Source: Torreya grandis
Taxonomy: Eukaryota; Streptophyta; Pinopsida; Cupressales; Taxaceae
Length of the DNA stretch: 64,000 bases
Assembly: GCA_037957365.1 (NCBI GenBank)
Contig: JARHVA010006306.1
Location: forward strand, 124,001-188,000
Direction: 5' to 3'
Both the position numbers and the translations under genes were made by a program. The notes under the pieces are model-generated. The model ran no database searches and was not told the DNA's origin. It was given only the letters and a program-made list of their open reading frames with translations. This document shows, piece after piece, positions 22,492 through 36,065 of the stretch (the first letter of the stretch is position 1; each line of letters begins with the position of its first letter).

Positions 22492-25400
22492 TCAATGATT
22501 TAACCTTTTAGGGTTTTACTATGTAAATCCTATGTTAGATTACAGTGGCTGAGATGTCTAAATCAGTTAAAAAATATGAATTAATTAACTACTATTTTGT
22601 TATGAATTTTGACTTATTTTTATTTTATAAAAATAATAATAAATATGCATAAATATAAACTTATCTGTAAAGTGACTATCATAGATGATTTACATTATAA
22701 AAACTGGGTTCTAGGTAGGTCTACATGTTGTCAATAGGGTCCCAAGATTTGATTATTCACTAAATAGTAGCACCCCACCTAGAATGTGGTGACATAATTA
22801 TATAGTATCTTTAAATTAGCACTAGTGTCCTCTTTTTAGGACTATTCCTATTTTATGGGAGTACATGTGCCTATGTTTCTAGGTCTTATTCTTACATGTA
22901 TGAAATCTATAACTCTATATTGTGCCTAGAAAATCTAATTTAGTGTGTGAACCCTAATCCTCCTTATAAGTATGACATGAGAAATAAATATGTCTTCATT
23001 AGTATGATAGGCTGTACATCCTCAACACCTTCATATGAAGATATTTACCTACATGCCAATACTCTGAAGAGGCTTCAATCCTAATGTAGTTCTACAAACT
23101 AGTGTTTGGTGCAAGTGTAAGTAAATGCTAGAATGAGATTAGCCTTGAATGTCTTGAGTGTTATTGAGATTTATAATCTTTAAAATATGGGCTTAGGAAT
23201 ATTCTAGATAGTAGTATACATAAATAAGGGTGGAATAGGGATTAAATAGTTTAATTTTTCTGAACATATTTTTTATTTCAATAGGCTTTTGAATCCATTT
23301 TTCATCTAGTGAATAGAGGTCAAATAGTCTTATATTTATAGATATTCATAGCTTGTGAAGATAATAAAATGTAATTAGGAAAAACTTAAGAGGGTCACAC
23401 ATTTGAAAATGTATCCATTCAAGAGAGTTAGGTCGAGGGACACTATCACCTGTTTGGGGACACTAATACCATATGGCTGTAGTATCCTTAGTTTGCCAAT
23501 AATATCCACCTAGAAAAATTTGGGCACATTGATTTGGGATTTTGGAATGATATTTTTGGAATATGTTTTGAATTATAGAATATTTTTATGGTTTTCACAA
23601 TGGATGGAAAATTATGTTAGAGGCTCTAATATAGGTCTAGGGATAAGATATGAATATGCTAACTCAAGTAACACTCTTAACATATACATACCAATTTTAG
23701 GTGATTAAATTCCCCCCACCCTTTATGATGTATATACAAAAAAGCTAAATTAATAGTACAAAAGGATAAATAAGTGTACCTAAACTTACCTAAGAAGTGA
23801 AGTCTATGTAGTTGAGTCTGAGTATGTGAATCTAGGTCTGCATATGTGAAACATGATCCAAAGTAATGACTGCAATGAAACATGACAAAATGAGTTATTA
23901 ATTAATATATTATAAAAATAAAAAGGGTTTTATGAATAAATTAACTAATTAAATTTGATTTAAGAGGGAGGAAAGGAATGAATAAACCTTGTTGGGTATG
24001 TAAATCATTATATGAACTTAGTGACAACCTGTGTGTGTGTGTGTGAGTTTATATAGTGATTAAATCATTGAATAGTTTGGACTGAGATTATAGGTTTCTA
24101 AATAATCATATGGGTGGATAAATAACTCAATCCATTCTTGACTCCATAATTTCCTACCCCTACTTGGTGGATCATGGTTTGTGAATAACCTGGATAAGAT
24201 TGTAAGTGTGTTTAATCCTCTCATGTGAGTAGATAAAGAACTCAAGTAGTAAATGACTCCATAATTTCCCACCTATGTGAATTATATTATTTTTAAACTA
24301 TATTATAAAGTGATAAAAGTATCTAACTAGGTATATCTAACTATGTATGTCAGCTCCACATCCACTTGGGTACATTAAGCATCTTTAGGCCACTCAAGAA
24401 TGCCAACTAATGCAATTAAAGTAATACATAAACATTATAGAAAGTTTATACAATGTATATAATGACATGGATTTTATAATTCCATTTTATCAACTTATTT
24501 ATAGCTAAGTATATACAAACTATGTGTCGTACAGATGCCCCCAATATGATATATGAGTATACTAATTTTGAACTGAGAATGTAATAACTGAATCTATGTA
24601 AATAAAATTAATGTGGGAGTGATGATGCCCCAAATATGATAAACTAGTATTAATATAAGCTAAAATGAGTGAATTTTATCAAAATATAAACATAACTATA
24701 AAACTTATGATTGTATCTATGCAAATATGTATTAAACCTAGTATAAAGGTCTAGCTAATCTAGACTATCTTGAAGCTATGGCTATTGGATAGTATCACCC
24801 TATAGTGGAAAATAACACCTATATCTCTTTTGTCTCAATATGAGTGATAATTTCTACTTATTTTGAAATGTGGTTGATTGAAACTAATTTCTAAGTCCTT
24901 ATTTTTTCCTGCATTTGATGTATAAAATTAAGCCCGTGTGCTGAAAATAATCTATGAATAGAAATGTAAGAGCCTGATCTATATGACAAACCCCTATTAA
25001 TTACTCCTATTTTAAGGGTAGTTATGAAAATTATGTAATAATTTTCCTCAAAATATATAACTTTATAAAATGTGTTATCCAAATCATATGCATGACATTC
25101 CAATACAATGTACAAACATAACATCAAAATGTAAGAGAATATGAGCATAAGTAATGTAAGATGTATGTTGTAATGTAAAATTTCACAAGGATATCATTAT
25201 AGATATAATTTATGTGTATCAAAAAATTTGAGTATCTACCTAGGGGGATTGGGCATGATGTCCATCATGACACCCAAGTAGTAAGGGTAGATGCATGAGG
25301 TCCCTCATGGCATTGAAAAGTGGTGTGTGTTTGTAACAAGAAAAGACAAGTTTCACAGTTTATAAGCATACAAAGAATCATGCATAAAATAACATAAGGC

Positions 25401-26230
25401 ACATAAAATTAGGCTAAGGGGCCAAAAAATAAGAGACATGTGCACATGTCACTAAATATAAGAATTAAGACACACAAGGACATGTTCAAATGTCCACACA
25501 TATAAGCAACAAATAGTTTGTCTTAGAGCCACATGGAAGGAAATGTTCAAATATCTACATATACAATTAGTAAAACACACATAAGGGACATGGGAACATG
25601 TCCAAGGAATACAAATATATAAGTGGTGTAGAGCCAAAGAGCAATGGCATATTAAAATTACCTAAAACATGGAAGAAGCATATGAAACATAATCAAATCT
25701 TAACTAGGATAGATAAAAATGAAAGCATGCATAACTGTGTAGTAGAAATATATGTAAATTTTAAGATGTATATATGTTGTGTCTAATTAGTTATAGTTCA
25801 CAAAATCTGAGCAATGAATAACAATGATCAATATCAATATATATCAATGTGTAAAATATAATGTAATGAATGTAAGTATAAAACCTAATAATAACAACTA
25901 TGTATGAAATGCCCCTAAGTGGGTGGATGTAGAAAATTAATAAACCTATATCAATGTATATGCCCTCGATGGGTGGATGATATCATGTTTGGATTAGTGT
26001 AGTGGACTAGAGTCTTTTATGTAATCTGTAAGCACTCAATAAGAACAAGTGAAGCATATGTGTATGATAAAATTGACTATACTAAGATAGTTATCATATA
26101 TAATATATGGAAAGAAGAAGAAATGTAAACATATAAATGCATAAAATCTATAAATTTTTTAGTTTTCTAAGTAATATTTGAATGTTTTTGTATTTTGACA
26201 TGTTATATTATTCTTTATATTTTCTATATA
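22492..26230 (-). repeat. 3' LTR of X1 (about 3.7 kb)
   Basis: The first 1.2 kb (22,492-23,706) is a direct repeat of 36,803-38,000, sharing ACCTTTTAGGGTTTTA at the left end and GGGACACTA and GGCTCTA blocks to the right. The rest (23,700 to about 25,900) is colinear with 61.8-63.9 kb: shared markers are the TACAT-CCAATACTCTGAAGAGG block (23,053 and 61,117), a duplicated ~110-bp unit (24,111 and 62,140), and a GATGTCCATCATG block (25,257 and 63,388). The right end is uncertain within ~200 bp; the integrase terminus begins near 26,270. A (TG)8 run lies at 24,030-24,045. Short frames inside are not genes. Confidence 0.65.
24030..24045. repeat. (TG)8 dinucleotide run
   Basis: Eight TG units inside the X1 3' LTR; the equivalent place in the X2 copy (near 62,045) has a short TGTTGAG(T)AA repeat instead. 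Confidence 0.85.
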
Positions 26231-26269
26231 TAAGCTATGTAAAATTAAATGAAAATAAAGTTGTACAAG

Positions 26270-26885
26270 TAAAATGGTAATTATGAGCACATTGTTTATA
26301 TGTAGAATATCCTTAGATTCATGATGTTCAATGGATTTTTACTACCTTTCCATCAAGTGAAGCTAGACAATATACTTTCAGGCAAAGAGTTTTTGTGATG
26401 ATGTATGGTCCGAGCTAATTTGGTTTAAACTCTCCTTTGCTTTATTATTTGGAATTGATTTTTTTGAGATTTTATTCAAATACTAGATTATTGATTTTGA
26501 ATTCCATATTGTGGACTATTTTTTTGTAGGTTCTATAGATTCACTTCTGATAAGATCTGAGAATTTTTGTATCTTGGATATGTGTGTGATCCAATATTTC
26601 TTGTTCATGGATATGTTTCTCTCTATACTTATCATCTCAGATGATTCCTTTTAAAGATACTTATAAAGATGGCATTTCTAATTCCAAAGGAATAAATTCT
26701 TTTTTGTCATATACAAGTGAATAAGGAGTAACTCCTATTGGTGTATGTATACTAGTAAAGCAATCTAAAAGTGTATATATGAGTTTATTATGCTAGTAAT
26801 CACCAAATTTGGTAATTTTTGTATTGAGAATACTATTGATCATCCTGTTCATTTCTTATGCTTGACCATTACTCTGTGGGTAGTA
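26270..26885 (-). pseudogene. Integrase C-terminal half of X1
   Basis: The minus strand immediately below the gag-only insertion reads, with stops and slips, the part of integrase just after the second catalytic Asp region: a TTHRVMVKHK piece where a Tyr-Tyr-Pro-Gln-x-Asn-Gly-Gln motif is expected, then a segment resembling the helix with the catalytic Glu, a THQ-ELLLIHLYMTKK run in place of the Thr-Gly-Val-Thr-Pro-Tyr-x-Leu-Val-Tyr motif, then LVFE, LGP-like and CLASLDGKVVK, ending near an LRIFY. The frame continues at 34,228 on the other side of the insertion. Confidence 0.7.
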
Positions 26886-26890
26886 TGGTG
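26886..26890. repeat. Target-site duplication TGGTG (left copy)
   Basis: TGGTG directly precedes the gag-only element; the same five bases directly follow it at 34,223-34,227. Removing the element and one copy rejoins the integrase reading across the site. Confidence 0.85.
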
Positions 26891-29374
26891 TGTTAGAAGC
26901 ACAATCACTAAGATGGGGGGTGAATTAGTCATGAAATAAAATCAAAATTAATTAGAATTATTAAAACTCTTAACCATTTGAGATAATCATTCATGAATAA
27001 TATAAGATATTCATTGCAATGAATAAAGACAACAATGCAAGATCAAAACACATAACACATGAATTATATGGTAAAGCCTCATGGGGGAGAAATCCCACTT
27101 GAAAAAAACTTTTTAATACATTCATATAAAGTTATTTCTTCAATTTATATCAGTACCAACTGATAAATGAGCTCCCACTCCTCATTTTTTTCAATCACCC
27201 ACTAAACTTTTAGCTAGCACCAACTAGCAAGGAGGCTACAACCCCCTAGATGATCAAGCACCAACTCAATCACCTCTAAACTGATATCCACCTTTGATAT
27301 AATTTTGGACACACTTTATTATGGACTTATATTTTTATAACACCTGAAAACCTACCTCTCTACCTCATACAATTGATGGTAGTTCATACAAACTCAAATC
27401 TACCTCTTACATAGGCATACAATAATTCTCTCTTCTTTACTCATACACATGCTCATGACCTTGAGTCCATTCCTACTTCACATTATGATATTATTATATG
27501 TAAATAAATTATTTCAACATCACTAATATTAGTCATACATAACCTCTAAACTACTCTTCTAACATATGTTCAATGCACTTCTTCACTCTAGGTCATCTGG
27601 ACAAACTAAGACTTATCATGCTTTGAATCAATAAAAAAAATTATTGATTACCTTTATCACCACTATCATATATTTATGGAATATTTAACATGTTATTTTT
27701 ATTCTTTTAATACCCTCACACACTTCTTCAAACTCTCATACCATTCTCTTCACTCTCCAATTGTCTAACTAGCATAATGAGGCCAAAATAGCCTTCTACA
27801 TATACATGATTCTTTCTCCAATCAATATTGGTCAGCCAAAAAACTTTTAATTCTTAAATAAACATAAAAATATATCTTTTTAAATGTTAATTACAATATT
27901 AATAAACTCATTATGTTTACCATGCTTCAAATCGCTCAAAACAACACACTAGTCTTAAGCAAGACCTAAGCAATTAGCCCTCCATTAATGTTACAATTAG
28001 CTACCAATATCCCTTAACGAAATATGGAACCCTTTTTAACACTTTAAAACAAGTTCCTCCATGAATTATCTATGTTTAATAATTAATGAAATACTTCAAG
28101 TCACTCTCTCACCTTATGAAACCTCTTTTAGCCTTCAATAGGTCCGATGGAGACCTAATTCACCTTCACGGAACACTTTGAGCCACTATGGACCATATGG
28201 CCCCTAAAAATGACTCAAAACATTTAAAATAATTTAAATTCATCCTATATTATCATTATAAATTCTTAAAAATCATAAAAATATTTTTTTATACCTAGAA
28301 ACCTCCATTAGGCCTTAAAGACATATGAGGCCTAATTAGCCCAAAAACATTATCTTCACAAATGAGGCTCAAATTAACTGCATATAAACTTTCCAAGCAC
28401 AATTCACATATGGATGGAAATTTCAAGACCTTAATAACATCATAAAATCCATAATACACATTCATTCAACATCTAAATGATCATAAACACCACTAAAACA
28501 AGCCTACCTAGACCTACAATAATTACAATCAATGAAAGTCAACTTTGAGCTACAATAAATACGCCTGTATGGATAGTAAAAACTACAAATCACTTTAAAT
28601 ATGATATACATGTATTATATTTAATTTATTATTTTTATACCAACAAGTTTTGATCAATATTTTGACTTCTAAAATCATTTTTTTACACTCTATTTTATAA
28701 AGAAAAAACATAGTCAACTCTCAGATCTAATAAATGTAATTTTATGGCCAATGAAACCTCCTAATCAATTTTCCTAGATTTATCTTGAATTCCTATACCA
28801 TGTTTATTTTTACACCACCATAAATCCCATTTGTTATCAAAATTTATAAACAAAATACTAAATATTAGCTTTCCTTTGTAAATTCAAATATTTGAATTTC
28901 AATGATCACTTTTCTAATGCAAAATTGACTATGAAAACTAGTGAAATCTCCTTGGGAGACAAAATTTTAACTCTCATACCTTTTTTTATACATCATTTCA
29001 AGACCTTAAATTTAAAATACATGATCTAGGTAAAAATATGAATAAGCCCATGGTACCTCTTTATTTTTACACCATTGCATATGCGAATGGTAAAATAATC
29101 AATCTGCTTACTCAAAAAGTTCTACCAAGATGACTAGGATAACCTATACCTTCACAAGACTATTCCAATAGATTAATTTCACTTCCAAAATTAAACTAAA
29201 AACTCCTTACCCCTCACTTTTCCCCTAAAACATGGTTAATCACCTTAAATACATACAAACATGATATGCATTCTCAAATCCACTTGAAACCTATCACTCT
29301 ATCATTAATGCATTATTTACTAAGAACACCTTGACATAAATGAAAATTAATGCATCTTAATACAATGATAAAAA
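26891..29374 (-). repeat. 3' LTR of gag-only element
   Basis: Plus-strand start TGTTAGAAGCACAATCAC; colinear with 31,755-34,222 along its whole length, including a GGAGAAA-CCCACTTGAAA block (27,085 and 31,947), a GCACCAACTCAATCACCTC block (27,250 and 32,110) and AAGAACACCTTGACAT (29,321 and 34,170). The copies differ by many substitutions and small indels. Confidence 0.85.
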
Positions 29375-30705
29375 AATATCCCTTTTTTTCATTTATGGAA
29401 AACACCTTTCAGGTTCTCTCTCCCAAAGTGAGCAAGTCCTTCATTCTGATCTTTCTCCCCCTTTGACATTAATGACAAAGGGTCTCTTCCTCAACATGAC
29501 AACTTGATCCTTAGACCCAAAAAACTACTCATAGAGCTATAAATCTCCCTAACATCTTTCTAATCTCATATAACCTATTATTAAACAATAATCAACCACA
29601 CAATATCCTTGTAATTGAAACATCTCACATATGCTCCCCCTCACTCTATGCATACCTTGCAGATTATCAATTGAAGAGAACATACCTCTATCTGAATTTC
29701 TTCTTGATTCTTAGATTTTAGAAAACATTTATAAACTTCACATACTCATAAATAAACTTTATTTATCTCACCTTAGATCCATATTCCACCTAAAAAAATA
29801 TAAATATTACAAAAATATACAATCAAACTCTCTTATAAGAACATACCTTGAATGGAGTTGTCTTCATCCACACATAGGCTACAACAACTATCCAACATCC
29901 TTCATGAGATAACTGAATCAAATGTTGATATTATTAGGTCCAAATAACCTATTTTAATGGTTTAAAAACCTTATTATATGAATCAAACAACCACAACTAA
30001 ACTGAATAATAAGAACATTCTCAAAGGAACTAAACTTACCTAATTTCATGCCTATAAGAGCTCTTCAAGCTACTAACCTGAACAAGATGCCTCATTAGGC
30101 CATATATGGATGAAATATTATTTCATTCATACATTAATTATACTTCAAACTGAACTTACCTTCCCAATATTATCCCTTAAAGGACCTCTCTCTTGCATAA
30201 GAAAATATACTCCTCTCCTAGGTCACTTCAAAGAGGTATATTGCAAACAAAGATATATAACTAAAATTCTCATACCTTTACACCAAAAGACTACCTCTAG
30301 CACACCATAACCTATTTAACACTTATATATAATCATTTTATAGTTAATCAAAAAACATTTGTGACCCAAATCATTGTACAATCCAAGATACACCATGTCA
30401 AGGATTTTTTGTATTAGAACCCTTATGCCAACCAAGGACACTCAAAGTAATATATTCTTCTACGAATAACTTTACACCTTAAAATAATTTATCATATCTC
30501 TAAATAGGTTATATACATCTTTAAAAATTATTAAATCAATTTAGATAATCTGAACTCAACTATATTGATATCAAGGCAAAGAACATACCTTGGCCCATTG
30601 ACTAGTCTCTCACTTATCAACCTTACAACACCATTCCATGATGATTCAAATTAATGAGTAATAACTATATGAATCCTAATAGATACACCTCACCTACCAA
30701 GGAAA
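29375..30705 (-). other. Empty interior of gag-only element with polypurine tract
   Basis: On the minus strand a purine run, GAAAAAAAGGGATATT (about 29,376-29,391), precedes the 3' LTR. The remainder has no coding pattern; the short plus-strand frame at 30,110-30,310 has no features. Confidence 0.55.
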
Positions 30706-31692
30706 TTATAACACCCATAACTTAGGATATTCCCAAATCTCCATAGTCTCAATAGTTTGCTTATCTTTCTTAAGCCTTCTCATAGGACTGATTGGCTCAT
30801 CCATCTTCTCTTTGACTCCCTTGTCAACACACCCTGATAAATATAATTCTTGTCTTGACTTCATATCTATCAAAACAAATAAACCATATTTACTAATATT
30901 ATCAAAAACCAATTCATCCTTTGTCTCAATCTGATCTCTCTTAATAGTCTTAGGTCTCCATATACATGTATGACCTCTTCCTTGCACATGAAGAGCTCCA
31001 TACACCTTGTTTTGCCTTGAGAACTCATTAAACCTATTGTTAAAATATTTTTAAATATGACCATCTTTAAAACACATAAAAATAATAATATCATTCATAC
31101 CTTTTGCATTATGATGATTGTTAGCTCCTTTTGAAAGGTTACCTCTCCTTTTGCAATGTCTTGTAAAGTGACCAAATTGATTGCAAGCATAACATTGACT
31201 ATGAGATGAATTTATAAAAATTATGGCATTGGGTTGTCTTTCTTGTATTATCACCTTGTCCTTAATTATATCATCCTTATTTACTTGATTTTAATTCTTT
31301 TAGTCAACCTTACTCATTTTGACTATTAGCTTCTCATGCTCAACCTTTAAGGATCTAAGCTTGGTTTTTAACTGATCACCCTTATCTTTCTTTTCCCTCA
31401 AACTTGAATTTAGAACCTTTAAATAATTATTAAGATAATGAATATTAATTTTATCCTTTTTTATTTCTAAGGATATATTAGAGTTAAAGATACATACCTT
31501 CTCCTTAAGAACCTCCAAAGAACTTAGCATTACATTATCATCTTCTAACTAAAATTTGAGAACCTTAATAGCCTTCTCATCCTCTTGAGCCATTATGACC
31601 ATGTCAATATTAAAGGGAAAAATATACTCCTAATAATCCTTATCCATATACCTCAACTCTTTATTTTATTTCCTTAGTTGATTGGCCATCTT
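30706..31692 (-). pseudogene. gag-like relic with coiled coil and CCHC zinc knuckle
   Basis: Minus-strand pieces in order: an N-terminal MANQLRK start near 31,692; an open 76-codon piece (31,300-31,530) rich in Leu, Lys, Glu and Ser with heptad spacing, likely a coiled coil; an open 67-codon piece (31,051-31,254) with an intact CYACNQFGHFTRHC, a CX2CX4HX4C knuckle, followed by a second decayed knuckle (CFKDGHI); then an open 99-codon piece (30,706-31,005) with a C-rich, basic sequence of no known fold. The usual gag core before the coiled coil is short or missing. The pieces are in different frames. Confidence 0.7.
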
Positions 31693-31740
31693 GTGCTTTA
31701 AGGACCACCTTCCTAGTTGTGTTGCCTTCCTAAATGACCT

Positions 31741-31752
31741 ACTCTGATACCA
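31741..31752 (-). promoter_or_regulatory. Primer-binding site for initiator tRNA-Met
   Basis: Minus-strand TGGTATCAGAGT, two bases inside the 5' LTR, is the standard plant retrotransposon site complementary to the 3' end of initiator methionine tRNA. Confidence 0.85.
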
Positions 31753-31754
31753 AT

Positions 31755-34222
31755 TATTGGAAGCACAATCATTGAGAGGGGGTTAAATCAGTGATACAAT
31801 TAAATTAACTTAAATTTAAATTATTAAAACTCTTAACCATTTAACATAAGCATTTATGAAGCATATAAACCATTCATTGCAAAGAACAAAGAAAATAATG
31901 CAAGATCAAAGAACATAACACATGAATTATGTGGGAAACCCTCATGAGGGAGAAAACCCACTTGAAATAAACTTTGGAATACTATCCTATAAATTTATTT
32001 CTTTAATTTATATCAACACAAAATAATTAAGGATCACCCACCCCTCAATTTTTTCAATCACCCACTAGACCTTTAGCTAAAACCAACTAGCAAGGAGGCT
32101 ACAACCCCCTAGATGATCAAGCACCAACTCAATCACCTCAAAACTGATATCCACCTTTGATATGATGTCTAACATAATTTATTATAAGATTATATTTATA
32201 TAATACCTAATAACCTACCTATATACATTATAAAACTTACGGTAGTTCATACAAACTCAAATATGCCTCATACATAGGTATATAACAATTATTTCTCTTT
32301 TTTACTCAAACACCCCTCATACACATGCTCATGACATTAAGGAAATTCCTAATTCACAATATGATATTATAATATGTAAATAAAATCTTTCAACATCATG
32401 AATATCATTCATACACAACCTCTGCATGACTCTTCTAACATATATTCAATTTACTTCTTCACTCTAGGTCATCTAGATAAACTAGGCCTTATAATGCCTT
32501 GAATAAATAAACAAACTTACTTATTACCTTAAACACCACTATAAAATATTATTAAAATTTTAAACATATTATTATTCTTTTAATTCCCTCACACACTTCC
32601 TCAAACTCTCATTATATTCACTTCACTCACTAATTGTCTAACTAGCACAATGAGGCCAAAATAACCTTCTACATATACATGATTCTTTCTCCAATAAATC
32701 TTAGTTGGATAAAACACTTTACATTCTTGGATAAACATAATTTTTTTTTTTTTTAATGTTACATATAATATACATCAACTTATTTGGTTGATCATGCTTC
32801 AAATGGCTCAAAACAACACATAAGGATTAAGCAAGACCTAAGTAATTAGCCCTCCATTAGGCCACACATTACACTTAGATACCAATAGCCCTTAAATAAA
32901 TATGGAACAATTTTAAACACTTTAACACAATATAATACATGACTTATATATTTTTATAATGTCATACATTACTCAAATTCACTCACTCACTTTATGAAAC
33001 CTTTTTTAGCCCTCAAGCCTTTAATAGGTCCCATGGAGACCTAATTCACATTTAAAGAATACTTTGAGCCACTATGGCCTAGATGACATTACCAATGACT
33101 CAAACCATTTAAAATAATTTAAATTAATCCTATATTATCATCCTCCATGATTTATAAGCATAAAAATATTCGCTTATACCTAAAAACCTCCATTAAGCCT
33201 TAAAGACCTATTAGGCCTAATTAGCCTAAAAACACTATCTTCACAAATGATGCTCAAACTAATTGCACATAAAATTTCCAAGCACAATCCATATATAGAT
33301 GGAAATATAAATACCTAAATAACATCATCAAATCCATAAGACACCCTAATTTATCCTTCAAAGGCTCATAAACACCACTACAAGAAGCTTACTCAGACCT
33401 GTAATAATTACAATCAACAAAAGTCAACTTTGACCTAAAATAACTACATCTGTATGAATAGTCAAAAATTCAAATCACTTTGAGGATTATATATATGGCA
33501 TCTAATTGATTTTTTATTTTTATACAAATAAGGTTTAATCAATATTTTGACTTATACAATCATTTCTTTGCACTTAGGTTTATTAGAAAAAAACACAGTC
33601 AACAACAGTTAAGTCTCATGTGCAATAAATGCAATTGAGTGACCAATAAAACCTCCTAATCAATTTTAATGGATTTCCATTTAATTCCTATACCACTTTC
33701 ATTTTTACACCACCATCACATTAATCCATTATAAATAGACTAGTTTTCCTTTATAAATTCAAATATTTGAATTCCAAAAGTCACTTTTTAATGCAAATTT
33801 GACTATGAAAACTAGTGAAATATACCTAGGAGACCAACTTTGAAATCAAGACTTCAAATTTGAAACATATTATCTAGGCATAAATATAAACAATCCCATG
33901 TGACCACTTTTTTCTGACACATTCACATGTGTGAATGTTGACATCATCATTCTACTTACTCAAGAAGTTATACCAAGATGATTGGGATAACATAGACCTT
34001 CACAAGACTATTCCAATTTATTCCTTTAACTTCCACAAGTACACCAAGAATTTCTTACCCATTATTTGAGCCCTCAAACATGGTTAATCACCTTAAAGAC
34101 TTGCACACATGATATACACACTCAAATCCACTTAGAACCTACCTCTTTGTGATTAATGCATTATATACAAAGAACACCTTGACATCAGTGACAATCAATA
34201 CATCTCAAAACCATGTTGAACA
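31755..34222 (-). repeat. 5' LTR of gag-only element
   Basis: Colinear with 26,891-29,374. The plus-strand left end (TATTGGAAGCACAATC) shows a change at the second base of the usual TG; the right end is GTTGAACA just before the TGGTG duplication. A run of 14 T lies at 32,741-32,754. Confidence 0.85.
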
Positions 34223-34227
34223 TGGTG
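34223..34227. repeat. Target-site duplication TGGTG (right copy)
   Basis: Pairs with 26,886-26,890. Confidence 0.85.
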
Positions 34228-34432
34228 TAGATAATGTGTCTCAAATTTTTTATTTGTCATAGAACATTTTCACTATTTTATTTTTGAAAGAGGCTCCATT
34301 ATCTTTAATTATGGTTGCTAGGAGACCAAAGAAGGAAATAATATTGGTCATGAGAAACCAAAAAGGATATTTCCACTTTATTGATTATAATGGGATGGAT
34401 TATAACCACTTTATAAAAAATTATATTCTTGT
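34228..34432 (-). pseudogene. Integrase core of X1, fused to pre-RT segment
   Basis: Minus strand reads FFIKWL where the Tyr-Phe-Thr-Lys-Trp of the first catalytic motif is expected, then SIKWKYPFWFLMTNIIS, FGLLATIIKDNGASFKNK (second catalytic Asp present in KDNG), and KI-DTLSTP, at which point the gag-only element is inserted. The normal N-terminal zinc-binding part is absent because the preceding codons belong to the pre-RT region. Confidence 0.75.
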
Positions 34433-35650
34433 TATTGAGGGATCAATGTTAGGCATGTCAGAATAATCCCATAGAAATACTTTAAGAATATTAGCTAAAA
34501 TCAGATGAATGTCTATGTCTTCTAATTTATGTAATGTGGATGTAAGAGTATGATGTGAGGATATATTTTGATTCTATAATTAAATTTTTATTTTTATTCA
34601 TTAAGTAACATGGATCAATCCAAAGTATATGGTGTTATAGGAATTATATCATCTGTGCTAGGTAACATATTATCTAAATTGTCTAAATTCTCACCAAAGT
34701 ATGTCTGGGCACTTGTGGAATGAGGAAAAATATTTTTATGATATAAGGAAAGAGGATCCTCATATACACCAAGAAATTCTCAGAGAGTCTCATCATTAGA
34801 TAACTCATCAATAATTTGTATATCTATAGAAATTATGTCATTAATGAAATTGGGATAAATAACTAAAAGTGTATAAACATGGTTTACTGTATCAATTACT
34901 CATTGAATAGGTGGACAAAATGTGATATGTTGAGAAGAATTATGTGAGGATATGGTATTATATGTATCATTTAAATATCCTAGTCCTTATCTACCTTTTT
35001 TAATCATATACTTCCACAAGATTGAGTATTACCTACTCATGTTTACCAGGGCCATGTCTTATGTAACCCATTTTATGAAAGTACATATGATTATTATGAA
35101 TAATAGACTGGGGTGGTGCAGCATCAAAATACATGTTAACAATATAGTTATATGAAGATTTTTCATGTTGAAAATACTTAAATGGTTCTTTATCCATAGG
35201 TCAAGTTTATATGGAATTTGCAATTGAATATTAATAATGCATGTAATATTGATGGAACTACATGTATAACATGAATCCATGGTCTTCCAAGCAAAATATT
35301 ATAGCTTAGAACATTATGCATAATTTGACATGTTGTATGTAGTATTATGGTTTTGAAGGTAAGTTTTAATGTGATTTAACTCAAAAAAAATTGTGAAATT
35401 TTATCAAACCCTCAGATACTAATATTAAAAGGATCTAAATCTATAACGCATATGTTAAGACAACATAGAAAAGAGATGTTGTAGATATTCAACCTTGATC
35501 CATTTTCAACTAGAACTCATTTGACACCAACCTCATTAATTCATAAAGAAATATATAAAGGTAGGTATAGATCTATGATGTGATGAGGTGGAAGGTCCTC
35601 TCTCTTGAAATAAATATGTTCTTTTGTCCATTTCATAATGTTGATAATAG
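34433..35650 (-). pseudogene. Protease and pre-RT segment of X1
   Basis: Protease: minus-strand LPLYISL, VLVENGSRLNIY (active-site region, Asp replaced by Glu), GFDKISQF, then YNILLGRPWIHV with PSILHAL, the complete motif order over about 35,165-35,580. Pre-RT: low-complexity Ser/Pro/Asp/Ile coding (35,160-34,520) then HKLEDIDIHLILANILKVFL and WDYSDMPNIDPSI, which normally stands just before RT fingers. It is followed at once by integrase core sequence, so the intervening domains were deleted. The protease is close to that of X2 in motif wording. Confidence 0.75.
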
Positions 35651-36065
35651 AAGCCACATAGGGGGGCTTGAATGTTTGAGGTACCTAAGTATCATGGAGT
35701 GATGCATAAAAAATATCTTTGTGTGTTGGAGTGTTGTAAAATATACAAAATTTAAATTTTACTTAAAGGAGTACTAATTTGATCCATAAATATATCTCCA
35801 TTTATATTGCAAACCTGCCAAGCTTTAAGACCACATGAGGATATCATAACCTAGACCGCATGGTCTATTAAGAGCATGTAGATAATAGTAGATGTGGGAT
35901 GTTAGATAGATGTTTTTGATCAATAAGGAGGGATACACAAGACCAATGATGGTTTGATATGTTTAAGAATGATACAAAAGGAATCAAGATGGACTAAAGA
36001 TAAAAATGCATATAAGGTAGATTTAATAATTTTATGTAGTATAATCATTATTTGATGTAATAAGT

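Larger units (their letters stand above)
26891..34222 (-). mobile_element. Gag-only LTR element inserted in the X1 integrase
   Basis: Two ~2.47 kb direct repeats (26,891-29,374 and 31,755-34,222) bracket about 2.4 kb. On the minus strand the interior begins with TGGTATCAGAGT, the site matching initiator tRNA-Met, and carries one gag-like relic with a coiled coil and an intact zinc knuckle, then about 1.3 kb with no gene; no protease, integrase, RT or RNase H is present. A perfect 5-bp duplication (TGGTG) flanks it. Superfamily is uncertain: the tRNA-Met primer and knuckle fit Copia. It may be a naturally gag-only non-autonomous element or a deletion derivative. Confidence 0.85.
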
